A stretch of DNA of 15,418 bases from Desulfobacterales bacterium (GCA_030149585.1 JASFBJ010000048.1:1-15418); one strand, 5' to 3'; positions 1-6,404 are shown, counted from the stretch's first letter. Program-made: numbers and translations. The notes: generated by a model from the letters alone, not told the origin.

Positions 1-6
1 TCGAAC

Positions 7-38
7 AGGTAAGCGAGCCTGCGAGACTCCGAACCTGA
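7..38 (-). other. imperfect hairpin downstream of trpF
   Basis: Read on the minus strand, just after trpF, the outer arms CAGGT and ACCTG enclose an inner stem GAGTCT/AGGCTC with a three-base loop CGC. No T-run follows, so it is not a convincing intrinsic terminator. It could be a REP-like palindrome or an intercistronic structure before trpB. Bases 1-77 hold no gene that I can support. Confidence 0.35.
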
Positions 39-77
39 CCTAAATCTGTGCGCCTGCTTGTGAAAGTTATTTCGTCC

Positions 78-761
78 TCATTCCTTAGTTTTTTTTGATT
101 GAGTTTGAGTATTTTTCACAGCTTTCACAAATGCCTTTACTTTAGCCAGATCTTTTATACCTGGTTTTTCTTCTACTCCGGAACTAACATCTACGGCATG
201 GGGCAAGCTGGCCAAAATCGCCTGGGAAACATTATCAGGTCTTAATCCACCTGCAATAATCAGAGGTTGCCTGGTGGTCAATTTTTTTGCAGCGCCCCAG
301 TCCCACTCCAGAGCATTGCCGCCCGGGTGCTCTCCTTTACCGCATTCCACCAGATAAGCATCGGCGGAATAAGTTGAGGCTGTTTTTAAATCAGGCCGGC
401 GACCATCAAAAAGGGCCTTTATTATTTTGATTTTTTGATTCTTTTGGCCTTTTTGATTCTTTTGTTCCTGGAGTCGGCAAATAAGCGCATTTGATTCATT
501 GCCGTGTAATTGCACAGCATCCAGACCGCAATATTCAACATGCTCCATAATATTTTCAAAAGATTCATCAACGAAAACACCGACTTTGGTGATATGTGCA
601 GCCACTGCCCTGCATATTAAGGCAGCCTGTTTTTTAGTAAGATAACGCGGGCTTTTTGCAAAAAATACAAGGCCTATAGCATCTACGCCAAGATCAGCGC
701 AAATAAGAGCCTGCTTTACCTGGGTCAGACCGCATACCTTAATTTGAGGGTGGTTTTTCAT
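78..761 (-). CDS. trpF: phosphoribosylanthranilate isomerase (TrpF)
   Basis: TrpF isomerises N-(5-phosphoribosyl)anthranilate to CdRP, the third step of tryptophan synthesis after chorismate, in the cytoplasm. The 227 residues form one (beta/alpha)8 barrel. Visible motifs are KVCGLT with the catalytic Cys10, DAVQLHGNES (81-90), the phosphate-binding IIAGGLRP (168-175) and DVSSGVE (191-197). The catalytic acid is normally Asp in a strand reading LLD or LVD; here the aligned segment reads LVECGKG, with Glu139. I believe related sulfate reducers share this, but I cannot check. A lysine/glutamine-rich insertion (about residues 99-112) comes from an 18-bp tandem duplication. The start ATG overlaps the trpC stop as ATGA, with no strong Shine-Dalgarno, so translation is probably coupled. 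It is the last trp gene visible. Confidence 0.95.
   Translation of the reverse strand: MKNHPQIKVCGLTQVKQALICADLGVDAIGLVFFAKSPRYLTKKQAALICRAVAAHITKVGVFVDESFENIMEHVEYCGLDAVQLHGNESNALICRLQEQKNQKGQKNQKIKIIKALFDGRRPDLKTASTYSADAYLVECGKGEHPGGNALEWDWGAAKKLTTRQPLIIAGGLRPDNVSQAILASLPHAVDVSSGVEEKPGIKDLAKVKAFVKAVKNTQTQSKKTKE
432..464. repeat. 18-bp-period tandem duplication inside trpF
   Basis: A 15-bp sequence, tttttgattcttttg, occurs at 432-446 and again at 450-464, a period of 18 bp or exactly six codons. On the coding strand it encodes two consecutive NQK-type units, giving the low-complexity stretch QKNQKGQKNQK. The reading frame is kept. Confidence 0.85.
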
Positions 762-1564
762 AGGGCACTTTTTGCGGAATTAAGCAGCAAACTTAAGAAG
801 TTAGCAGGATTTTCCGCTTTGACCAGGCTTTCGCCGATCAGAAAATTAAAAATATTATATTTCAGGTTTTGCTGGATATCCTTTTGTCTGGTTATGCCGC
901 TGGCCGCTATTGCCACCTGGTTGGGGTTCAGGTGGAAAGCCAGTTGCCCTGCCAGTCGTATATCGGTTTTAAACGAGCTTAAATTGCGATTATTAATACC
1001 TATCAAAACCGCCCCTGCTGCTGTGGCCCGCTTAAGATCTTCAAGCGAGTGAACCTCTACTAAAGCATCTATTTTCAGGTCCCGGCATAATTTGATAAAC
1101 TTAGAGAGTTGACTATCATTTAATATTCGTACAATCAACAAAACACTGTCCGCTTCAGCCACTTTAGCCTCGTAAATCTGATAACTGGAGATTATAAAGT
1201 CTTTGCGCAATATTGGCAGGGAGGTAGCCTGACGAGCTTGCCGCAAATCAGCCAGGCTGCCCTTAAAAAACTTTTGATCGGTCAGCACTGAAATTGCAGA
1301 TGCCTTGCCAATATCATATTCACGGGCTAAAATAACTGGATCCAAATTCGGCTTAAGGTCTCCTTTAGATGGGGATGCGCGTTTGATTTCCGCTATGATG
1401 TTGATGCCGGTTGGACCTGGTTTTCTTAGAGCCTTTAATAGTGAAGGGCCGCTCGGCATTTTTTGCGCTTTGGTTTGTAAAATACTCTTTGGCATTTTTT
1501 CTTTGGCAAAGGCTATCTCTTTTATTTTCTCGTTTAAAATGGTTTTTAAAAAATCTTTGCTCAT
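758..1564 (-). CDS. trpC: indole-3-glycerol-phosphate synthase (TrpC)
   Basis: TrpC closes the ring of CdRP to indole-3-glycerol phosphate, the step between TrpF and tryptophan synthase. The 268-residue barrel carries the family motifs in order: AEIKRASPSKG (catalytic Lys region), VLTDQKFFKGS, LRKDFI (second essential Lys), ALVEVH, IGINNRNL and the C-terminal phosphate-binding ASGI and IGESLVK. The length is normal for a monofunctional enzyme, so it is not the TrpC-TrpF fusion of enterics. It begins four bases after the trpD stop and ends overlapping trpF by ATGA, so it is embedded in a translationally coupled operon. Confidence 0.96.
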   Translation of the reverse strand: MSKDFLKTILNEKIKEIAFAKEKMPKSILQTKAQKMPSGPSLLKALRKPGPTGINIIAEIKRASPSKGDLKPNLDPVILAREYDIGKASAISVLTDQKFFKGSLADLRQARQATSLPILRKDFIISSYQIYEAKVAEADSVLLIVRILNDSQLSKFIKLCRDLKIDALVEVHSLEDLKRATAAGAVLIGINNRNLSSFKTDIRLAGQLAFHLNPNQVAIAASGITRQKDIQQNLKYNIFNFLIGESLVKAENPANFLSLLLNSAKSAL

Positions 1565-1568
1565 CTGA

Positions 1569-2588
1569 TTAACCGTTTTCCTGAGTGTATTGGATTAATT
1601 CTTTTAGTTTGGCAGCAGCAGCGCCTGTATCAATTGCCTGGGCTGCCATTTCAATGCCCGCCTTTAAATCAGAGACTTTTTCAGCAGCAACTAAAGCTGC
1701 TGCCGAGTTGATAAGCACTACATTTCGAGGCGGGCCATCTATCTGATTATTAAGAATTTTTTGCGTAATTTTTGCATTCTCATCAGGAGTTCCCCCTGAA
1801 AGAGAACCTGCATCGGCCAGGTTGTTGAAATACTGTTCCGGTTGGATATCATAAGTCCGGAGAGTTCCACTTTTAAGTTCACAAACCCGGGTGGGAGCAC
1901 AAACTGAAATTTCATCCAGTCCATCATGGCCATGAACTACAAAGGCGTTTTTAGTACCAAGCAGTTTTAGGGCGCCGGCAAACATTTCCGTTAGCTCCGG
2001 CGCATATACTCCCAGCAGTTGACAATTTGCAGATGCTGGATTGGTCAAAGGCCCCAGCATATTAAATATGCTTCGAAGACCAACTTCCTTTCGTGCTTTG
2101 GCGGCAAAGCGCATTGCTCCGTGGTAAAGGGGAGCGAAAAGAAAGCCGATTCCAATTTCCTGAACCGCTTCTTCAACAATTTCAGGGTCAGTATCAAGCT
2201 TTACTCCCATGACTTCCAGTAGATCAGCGCTGCCGCACTGGCTTGAGACTGACCTGTTGCCATGTTTAGCCACGGTTAGTCCGCAGCCCGCCACGACAAA
2301 GGCGGTTGTAGTCGAGATATTAAATGTTTTTGCGCCGTCTCCACCGGTTCCGCAGGTATCTACCACAGTGGAAGCTGCCGACTGAATCCTGACGGCATTG
2401 CGGCGCATAGCCTTGGCAGCGCCTGCCAGCTCTTCAAAGGTTTCCCCTTTTGTTGCTAAAGCCGCCATGAACGCTCCGATTTGAGCGTCGGTTATATTAC
2501 CGGAAAAAATTTCATTAATTATGGCCGACATCTGCTCCTGGCTTAAATTCCGGCCATTGACAATCTGGTTTAAATTTTCACGAAACAT
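1569..2588 (-). CDS. trpD: anthranilate phosphoribosyltransferase (TrpD)
   Basis: TrpD transfers the phosphoribosyl group of PRPP to anthranilate. The 339-residue length is typical. An N-terminal helical domain is followed by the PRPP/pyrophosphate loop DTCGTGGDG (about 77-85), KHGNRSVSSQCGSAD (108-122), the anthranilate-site segment GLRSIFNMLGPLTNP (160-174) and HGHDGLDE (219-226). All are intact. A strong Shine-Dalgarno, AAGGAGAG (2602-2595), overlaps the trpG stop and supports the ATG at 2588. The gene is separate from trpG, unlike the fused TrpGD of Escherichia coli. Confidence 0.97.
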   Translation of the reverse strand: MFRENLNQIVNGRNLSQEQMSAIINEIFSGNITDAQIGAFMAALATKGETFEELAGAAKAMRRNAVRIQSAASTVVDTCGTGGDGAKTFNISTTTAFVVAGCGLTVAKHGNRSVSSQCGSADLLEVMGVKLDTDPEIVEEAVQEIGIGFLFAPLYHGAMRFAAKARKEVGLRSIFNMLGPLTNPASANCQLLGVYAPELTEMFAGALKLLGTKNAFVVHGHDGLDEISVCAPTRVCELKSGTLRTYDIQPEQYFNNLADAGSLSGGTPDENAKITQKILNNQIDGPPRNVVLINSAAALVAAEKVSDLKAGIEMAAQAIDTGAAAAKLKELIQYTQENG

Positions 2589-2600
2589 TTTAAGCTCTCC

Positions 2601-3173
2601 TTAAATAGTTAAACTTTTTATAAAATTTCGGATAATCCGTTTTCCCATGGTGGTCATAATTGATTCAGGATGAAACTGAATGCCTTCAGTTGGATGCTCT
2701 TTATGGCGAATCCCCATGATTTCACCATCATCAGCTTTAGCGCTGATCATAAGGCAATCCGGAAAGTTTGTTTTTGAAACTGCCAGAGAGTGGTATCGCA
2801 TGGCTGTAAAGGGTTTATTGATTCCTTTAAAAATAGTTTCACCATCTGTTGAAACCAGAGATGTTTTACCATGCATCAGAGACCTGGCAGGATCAATCCG
2901 GCCGCCAAAAGCTGCTGCAATGGACTGATGGCCAAGACAAACTCCCATAATGGGAATTATGCCTGAAAAGGTTTGAACTGCTTTTACTGAAACACCGGCT
3001 GATGCGGGTCGCCCCGGCCCTGGTGAAATAACAATCGCTTTTGGAGCAAGACGTTCAATTTCAGGAATCGTAATCTGGTCATTACGTTTTATTTTAACTG
3101 GAATACCAATTTGTTCGATATACTGAACCAGATTATAGGTAAAAGAATCATAGTTATCTATCATCAAAATCAT
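2601..3173 (-). CDS. trpG: anthranilate synthase component II, glutamine amidotransferase (TrpG)
   Basis: TrpG hydrolyses glutamine and passes ammonia to TrpE for anthranilate formation. It is a class I (triad) amidotransferase of 190 residues: the N-terminal IDNYDSFTYNLVQY, the oxyanion loop SPGPGRP (50-56), nucleophile Cys79 in GVCLGHQ, and His168-Pro-Glu170 in QFHPES. All catalytic residues are present. It starts 30 bases after trpE, with AAGGA about 13 bases upstream of the ATG, and is followed closely by trpD. The same family includes PabA, which can serve folate synthesis too. The operon position makes TrpG the main role, and dual use cannot be excluded. Confidence 0.95.
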   Translation of the reverse strand: MILMIDNYDSFTYNLVQYIEQIGIPVKIKRNDQITIPEIERLAPKAIVISPGPGRPASAGVSVKAVQTFSGIIPIMGVCLGHQSIAAAFGGRIDPARSLMHGKTSLVSTDGETIFKGINKPFTAMRYHSLAVSKTNFPDCLMISAKADDGEIMGIRHKEHPTEGIQFHPESIMTTMGKRIIRNFIKSLTI

Positions 3174-3203
3174 GCTGAATCACTTATCCTTTGGACCGCA
3201 GCC

Positions 3204-4676
3204 CTATATTAACGCCAGAGCTTTTTGAATAGCCTTGGCTTTATTTACTGTTTCTTCACGTTCTTTTTCAGGATCTGAGTCTGCCACAATACCGGCTCCT
3301 GCTCTGACTGTCAGGGTATTATTCTGGATTAAGGCCGTTCTGATAGTAATTGCCATATCCATATTGCCGCTAAAAGATATATAGCCCACAGCTCCCCCAT
3401 AAGGGCCGCGTGGTTCTGTTTCAAGCTCGGAAATAATTTCCATGGCCCTTATTTTTGGAGCTCCTGAAAGCGTTCCAGCAGGAAACGCAGCCTTTAATAG
3501 ATCCCACACATCACAGTCGCTTTTGATATCACAGGTAATATTAGATACCATGTGCATTACATGGGAGTAACGTTCTACTATCATTAAATCAGTTACCTGG
3601 ACTGTACCTGTTTTAGCAATTCTGCCCAGATCATTACGACCCAGATCAACCAGCATCAAATGTTCGGCCCGCTCTTTTTCATCAGATAAAAGCTCATCTG
3701 CCAGATTTCGATCCACCTGCTCATTATCACTGCGTGGGCGGGTACCGGCAATAGGCCTTAAAGTTGCCACACCATTTTCCAGGCGCACCATTGTTTCCGG
3801 GGATGACCCAACCAGAGCAGTCTCGCCAAGATGCAGGAAAAAAAGATAGGGGGAAGGATTTATATAACGCTGAGCCCTGTATAATTGATGAATATCCGGT
3901 GGTGCGGGGCAGGTAAAGGGCTGGGAAATAACGGCCTGGATAACTTCGCCATCTTTAATATACTGCTTGACAATTTCAACCCGTTTTCTGAACTCCTGGC
4001 TGGACAGTTTGGGCTTCATCTGAAATTTATGGTGGTTTTTCGATTCTTTTTTCTGCGCTGAGGTAATATTTAACATTTCCAGCATCTTTTTCAAACGGGT
4101 ATTTGCCTTGCTAAAAATCTCATCTGGATTTTCTTTATTATCTGGAAATGTTATTATTACAGCCATAAGAGTATTTTTCAGATTATCAAAAATAATAATT
4201 TCATCTGGAATGATAAAGCTGGCCAGGGGCTGATCTTTTGGCCAGTTATTGGGAATATTTTCAAAAAATGAGACCATTTCATAAGTGATATATCCCACAA
4301 GACCTCCCCAGAAACGAGGCAACTGATCAATTTGGGCAGGTTTATAATGATCCATCAAATTTTTGAGCACTTTTAATGGGGCTCCTTGATGATCGATTAT
4401 TTGCTCCTGGCCATCCTGGTTAATTTTCACCAGAGTCTTATATACTTCAATTTGAGCTTTTGCTGAAAATCCCAGAAAGCTATAACGCCCCCAGCGTTCA
4501 CCACCTTCAACACTTTCAAAAAGAAAAACTGGTCCCTGGTCGTTATACTGCTTTTTTAAAAGAGATACAGGCGTTTCCATATCTGCCAGAATTTCAGCAC
4601 AGACTGGAATAACATTATTATTTTTTTTAATAAAAGAGCGATACTCATCCTGGCTGGGAAATTTATTTAACAGCAT
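3204..4676 (-). CDS. trpE: anthranilate synthase component I (TrpE)
   Basis: TrpE makes anthranilate from chorismate with ammonia from TrpG, the committed and feedback-regulated step. From the ATG at 4676 the protein has 490 residues. FLFESVEGGERWGRYS (51-66) matches the N-terminal tryptophan-binding segment (the LLES region of other TrpE). The chorismate-binding half shows RPIAGTRPR (307-315), ERAEH...DLGRNDLGR (335-352), SHVMH (371-375), PAGTLSGAPK (399-408) and VRAGAGIVADSDPEKE (457-472). The reading frame stays open to a GTG at 4742, but that codon lies inside a terminator hairpin. The ATG at 4676 has an AAAGG ribosome-binding site and the expected family N-terminus. It is the first structural gene after the trp leader. 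Confidence 0.96.
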   Translation of the reverse strand: MLLNKFPSQDEYRSFIKKNNNVIPVCAEILADMETPVSLLKKQYNDQGPVFLFESVEGGERWGRYSFLGFSAKAQIEVYKTLVKINQDGQEQIIDHQGAPLKVLKNLMDHYKPAQIDQLPRFWGGLVGYITYEMVSFFENIPNNWPKDQPLASFIIPDEIIIFDNLKNTLMAVIITFPDNKENPDEIFSKANTRLKKMLEMLNITSAQKKESKNHHKFQMKPKLSSQEFRKRVEIVKQYIKDGEVIQAVISQPFTCPAPPDIHQLYRAQRYINPSPYLFFLHLGETALVGSSPETMVRLENGVATLRPIAGTRPRSDNEQVDRNLADELLSDEKERAEHLMLVDLGRNDLGRIAKTGTVQVTDLMIVERYSHVMHMVSNITCDIKSDCDVWDLLKAAFPAGTLSGAPKIRAMEIISELETEPRGPYGGAVGYISFSGNMDMAITIRTALIQNNTLTVRAGAGIVADSDPEKEREETVNKAKAIQKALALI

Positions 4677-4715
4677 TATTTTACCTTTGTTTGGGTTAGT
4701 GACCCTTATTAAAAC

Positions 4716-4753
4716 AAAAAAAGGGATCGTGGTAAATTTCACGACCCCTTTTT
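4716..4753 (-). terminator. second terminator hairpin before trpE
   Basis: On the minus strand a 14-bp stem (4753-4740 with 4731-4718, one G-U pair) encloses an eight-base loop and its 3' arm runs into seven T (4722-4716). The A-rich 5' flank means it could also work on the plus strand. It starts directly after the T-run of the first hairpin, so RNA polymerase must pass both to reach trpE. Confidence 0.8.
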
Positions 4754-4790
4754 AAAAAAGACCGCGAAAATAATATTTCCCGCGGTCCTT
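4754..4790 (-). terminator. trp attenuator terminator hairpin
   Basis: On the minus strand GACCGCG (4787-4781) pairs with CGCGGTC (4766-4760). Weak A-T/G-U pairs extend the stem inward, and AA/TT pairs extend it outward. Six T follow (4759-4754). It lies 18 bases after the stop of the Trp-rich leader peptide. That is the position of the 3:4 terminator of a translation-controlled attenuator. Confidence 0.82.
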
Positions 4791-4807
4791 ATATTGTCTA
4801 AACTAAA

Positions 4808-4912
4808 TTATGATTGAAACGGCAAGGCTCCGAAGGAATATAAATAAGCCTGCCACCACCAATAACTGGTGTTTGTATTTTTAAAATAATATTTGCGTTT
4901 TGAAAAAATCAT
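4808..4912 (-). CDS. trpL: trp operon leader peptide (TrpL)
   Basis: This 34-codon open frame sits between tyrA and trpE. Residues 17-21 read YWWWQ, with the three Trp codons at 4861-4853. Three adjacent TGG codons in so short a frame are very unlikely by chance. They are the expected sensor for charged tRNA-Trp in ribosome-mediated attenuation. The peptide also has five Tyr and four Phe, so it might sense general aromatic starvation; that is inference. The ATG at 4912 has GGGG five bases upstream. The stop TAA is followed by the attenuator terminator. It is longer than the 14-residue TrpL of Escherichia coli. No function as a peptide is implied. Confidence 0.85.
   Translation of the reverse strand: MIFSKRKYYFKNTNTSYWWWQAYLYSFGALPFQS
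4821..4854 (-). promoter_or_regulatory. leader hairpin overlapping the Trp codons (1:2-type pause hairpin)
   Basis: On the minus strand GGCAGGCT (4854-4847) pairs with AGCCTTGCC (4829-4821) with one bulged T. The 5' arm begins in the third Trp codon, so a ribosome stalled there would block the hairpin. A possible antiterminator pairs 4841-4830 with 4785-4773 (one mismatch, one bulge) and would break the terminator stem. A shorter option is TCCTT (4837-4833) with AAGGA (4790-4786). The antiterminator is less certain than the other two hairpins. Confidence 0.65.
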
Positions 4913-4935
4913 TATATCCCCAATTAATTTTGCGT

Positions 4936-4964
4936 TTCCTATCATTGGATTTTATCTTTGTCAA
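4936..4964 (-). promoter_or_regulatory. candidate trp promoter
   Basis: On the minus strand a perfect -35 TTGACA (4964-4959) is followed after 17 bases by TAGGAA (4941-4936), preceded by TGA, which makes it an extended -10. The hexamer itself is weak. Transcription would start near 4929, just upstream of the leader-peptide ribosome-binding site. The promoter overlaps the last codons of tyrA, so trp could also receive readthrough from tyrA. Confidence 0.55.
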
Positions 4965-5718
4965 GTTTTATTTCAGGTTTATTTTTCTCATATTTCTGAT
5001 CAAGCATATCATTCAGCTTTACCATGGCATTTATAAACTCAAGTCGTTTTTTTTTTGCATAGGGGTTATAATTATGCATATCAACAAAAAGTTGCCATGT
5101 ATCGTGTTGTACTACTCCCAGAATGTGGAGCAGCCGTTTATACCCTTCTGTGTCGATTTTAGTTTCTTTGGCTCCGAATTCAGCCAGGGCTCTTCCAATA
5201 AAATGTGTTAAAGAGAGAGTCGTTGCAATTTGGCGGTCATGGTCAGCAGGAGTAGTTTCAATAATAATTAATCCCTGAGCGCTCAGCCAGTTTTTGATCC
5301 TCTTATAAAGCTGATCTTTAATTTTTTCGCGGCACAGGACGATTTTGCTGCCGCTTAAAGTGTCGGCCGCACTGTCCGGGCCAAACATGGGATGGGTGGC
5401 AAGGATAGAAACAGTATCAGGAAGAAGTTTGTTCATCCACTGTGCTGGATATACCTTGACTGAGCACTCATCCACTACAAGTGCATCAGGTTGCAGCATA
5501 GGACCTATCATTTTTAAGGTATTTTGCATAATTGAGATAGGCACACAAATAATAATGATTTTCTGGTTACATGTGGTTGCAAGGTCACAAGCCCTTGCTC
5601 CGCAGTCAATAATTTTTTGAGCTTTATCTTTGCGATTATAAACAATTACCTCAAAATCTTTGGACAGGTTTTTGGCCGTTAACCGGCCAAATCTGCCAAA
5701 GCCGATAATTCCTATCAT
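4942..5718 (-). CDS. tyrA: prephenate dehydrogenase family protein (TyrA)
   Basis: The protein oxidatively decarboxylates prephenate (or arogenate) towards tyrosine, using NAD(P). The 258 residues start with a Rossmann nucleotide loop GFGRFG (6-11), followed by VDECSVK (82-88), ATHPMFGP (107-114, which contains the conserved His of the family) and a helical dimerisation half with ADHDRQIATTLSLTH (158-172). There is no C-terminal ACT domain and no fused chorismate mutase, so feedback control is not evident. The ribosome-binding site AGAGGT precedes the ATG. The first 11 codons and this site lie in a 45-bp repeat also found at 6360-6404. Neighbours are an aminotransferase and the trp operon, which fits aromatic amino-acid synthesis. 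Cofactor and substrate preference cannot be read from sequence. Confidence 0.88.
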   Translation of the reverse strand: MIGIIGFGRFGRLTAKNLSKDFEVIVYNRKDKAQKIIDCGARACDLATTCNQKIIIICVPISIMQNTLKMIGPMLQPDALVVDECSVKVYPAQWMNKLLPDTVSILATHPMFGPDSAADTLSGSKIVLCREKIKDQLYKRIKNWLSAQGLIIIETTPADHDRQIATTLSLTHFIGRALAEFGAKETKIDTEGYKRLLHILGVVQHDTWQLFVDMHNYNPYAKKKRLEFINAMVKLNDMLDQKYEKNKPEIKLDKDKIQ

Positions 5719-5729
5719 AATACCTCTTT
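5685..5729. repeat. 45-bp direct repeat, copy 1 (tyrA start)
   Basis: Identical to 6360-6404 over 45 bp, with mismatches immediately outside both ends. This copy carries the functional ribosome-binding site and first 11 codons of tyrA, plus a copy of the last codons of the aminotransferase. Together the two copies bracket the toxin-antitoxin cassette. Confidence 0.97.
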
Positions 5730-5735
5730 TGCCAA

Positions 5736-6044
5736 CTATGTGGGACGTTTATGTTTTTCCGTCCCAATCCAGTATTCAGGTTTTCGATGACCATGTGCAA
5801 TCGCAACAATCCATAAAGTGTTTTCACGGATAATGTAGGCAATATAGTATGGAAATACTTTAAGATTAACCCTACGGTAACCACCTTTACGAATTTGTGG
5901 AACAGTAGAATTCTCTAAAATCCAATTGATATGTTGGTCGACTTCGTCTTTCAATCTTCGTCCTAATTCAGCCTGTTGTCCTTCATAATATGCTATTGCG
6001 GCATTTAATTCTTTAAATGCCTGTTGAAGGATTATTATTTTCAT
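5736..6044 (-). CDS. RelE/ParE-superfamily toxin
   Basis: A 102-residue basic protein with the RelE/ParE fold pattern: an N-terminal strand MKIIILQQA, an amphipathic helix pair ending in EVDQHINWILENS, then the core GGYRRVNLKVFPYYIAYII and the C-terminal IVAIAHGHRKPEYW. Members of this superfamily are ribosome-dependent mRNases (RelE) or gyrase poisons (ParE), and the sequence alone does not decide which. The start ATG overlaps the antitoxin stop by four bases, the usual antitoxin-first arrangement. The stop lies six bases before the 45-bp repeat at the start of tyrA, so toxin and tyrA are probably cotranscribed. The frame is intact. Confidence 0.85.
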   Translation of the reverse strand: MKIIILQQAFKELNAAIAYYEGQQAELGRRLKDEVDQHINWILENSTVPQIRKGGYRRVNLKVFPYYIAYIIRENTLWIVAIAHGHRKPEYWIGTEKHKRPT

Positions 6045-6277
6045 GATGCAAAGCGTTTTTCAATTTTTTGCATTGCTTTATCGTAATCAATACCTATTGC
6101 TGTTCCTTCATCAACGGCACAAACTCTATTTGTAATTTCTTTTTCCCAGGCAGAATCAATATCATCGGAATCTAAAGATCGGTTATCAAGAAAAAGAAGA
6201 AATCTAACTATTTCTAAACGCTCTCTCTTGGGTAATCTAATTAATTCCGTGGTTAAATTTTCAATATTACGTTGCAT
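6041..6277 (-). CDS. addiction-module antitoxin, PF09720/TIGR02574-like
   Basis: A 78-residue acidic protein resembling the putative addiction module component family, which usually precedes RelE/ParE toxins. It has an N-terminal helix with LPKRERLEIVRFLL, then the typical AWEKEITNRVCAVDEG block (about 44-59) and a C-terminal toxin-binding tail ending in KIEKRF. The antitoxin should bind and neutralise the downstream toxin. No clear DNA-binding domain is visible, so autoregulation is uncertain. An AAGGAG ribosome-binding site lies ten bases before the ATG and a promoter is visible at 6353-6325. Confidence 0.85.
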   Translation of the reverse strand: MQRNIENLTTELIRLPKRERLEIVRFLLFLDNRSLDSDDIDSAWEKEITNRVCAVDEGTAIGIDYDKAMQKIEKRFAS

Positions 6278-6324
6278 TTATTTCAATCTCCTTTTTGTTT
6301 ACGGGCAAGGAGCCTGTTTATTGA

Positions 6325-6353
6325 AAAGTATCATGTAGTAAATTATTTGACAA
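6325..6353 (-). promoter_or_regulatory. candidate promoter of the toxin-antitoxin cassette
   Basis: On the minus strand -35 TTGTCA (6353-6348) and -10 TACTTT (6330-6325) are separated by 17 bases, and TGA directly before the -10 makes it extended. It lies inside the inserted cassette, directly after the repeat, and could also drive tyrA downstream. Confidence 0.5.
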
Positions 6354-6393
6354 GTCTTAGGCCAAATCTGCCAAAGCCGATAATTCCTATCAT
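6343..6393 (-). pseudogene. truncated tyrA start (16-codon decoy)
   Basis: The second repeat copy carries an ATG (6393) that overlaps the aminotransferase stop as ATGA and reads the first 11 TyrA residues, including GFGRFG. It then leaves the homology and stops after L-R-L-V-K at 6345-6343. The good ribosome-binding site AGAGGT is also duplicated, so it is probably translated, but it cannot make an enzyme. It is the broken original start of tyrA. Confidence 0.8.
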
Positions 6394-6404
6394 AATACCT
6401 CTTT
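6360..6404. repeat. 45-bp direct repeat, copy 2 (aminotransferase end)
   Basis: Identical to 5685-5729. This copy contains the last codons and stop of the aminotransferase and the decoy tyrA start. The distance between copies is 675 bp, which is the size of the inserted unit (cassette plus one repeat). Confidence 0.97.

Noticed and set aside
744..2928. Plus-strand open frames opposite trpC, trpD and trpG
   Set aside because: They are antisense to intact, clearly recognised enzymes and show no family motifs or ribosome-binding sites.
4677..4742. Upstream extension of TrpE to the GTG at 4742 (22 extra residues)
   Set aside because: The GTG and following codons lie inside the second terminator hairpin and its T-run. 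The ATG at 4676 has a ribosome-binding site and the family-typical N-terminus.
4911..4916. Perfect TATAAT on the minus strand just before trpL
   Set aside because: It overlaps the leader-peptide ATG, so a transcript from it would lack the start codon, and no -35 lies at the right distance. The TTGACA further upstream fits an extended -10 better.
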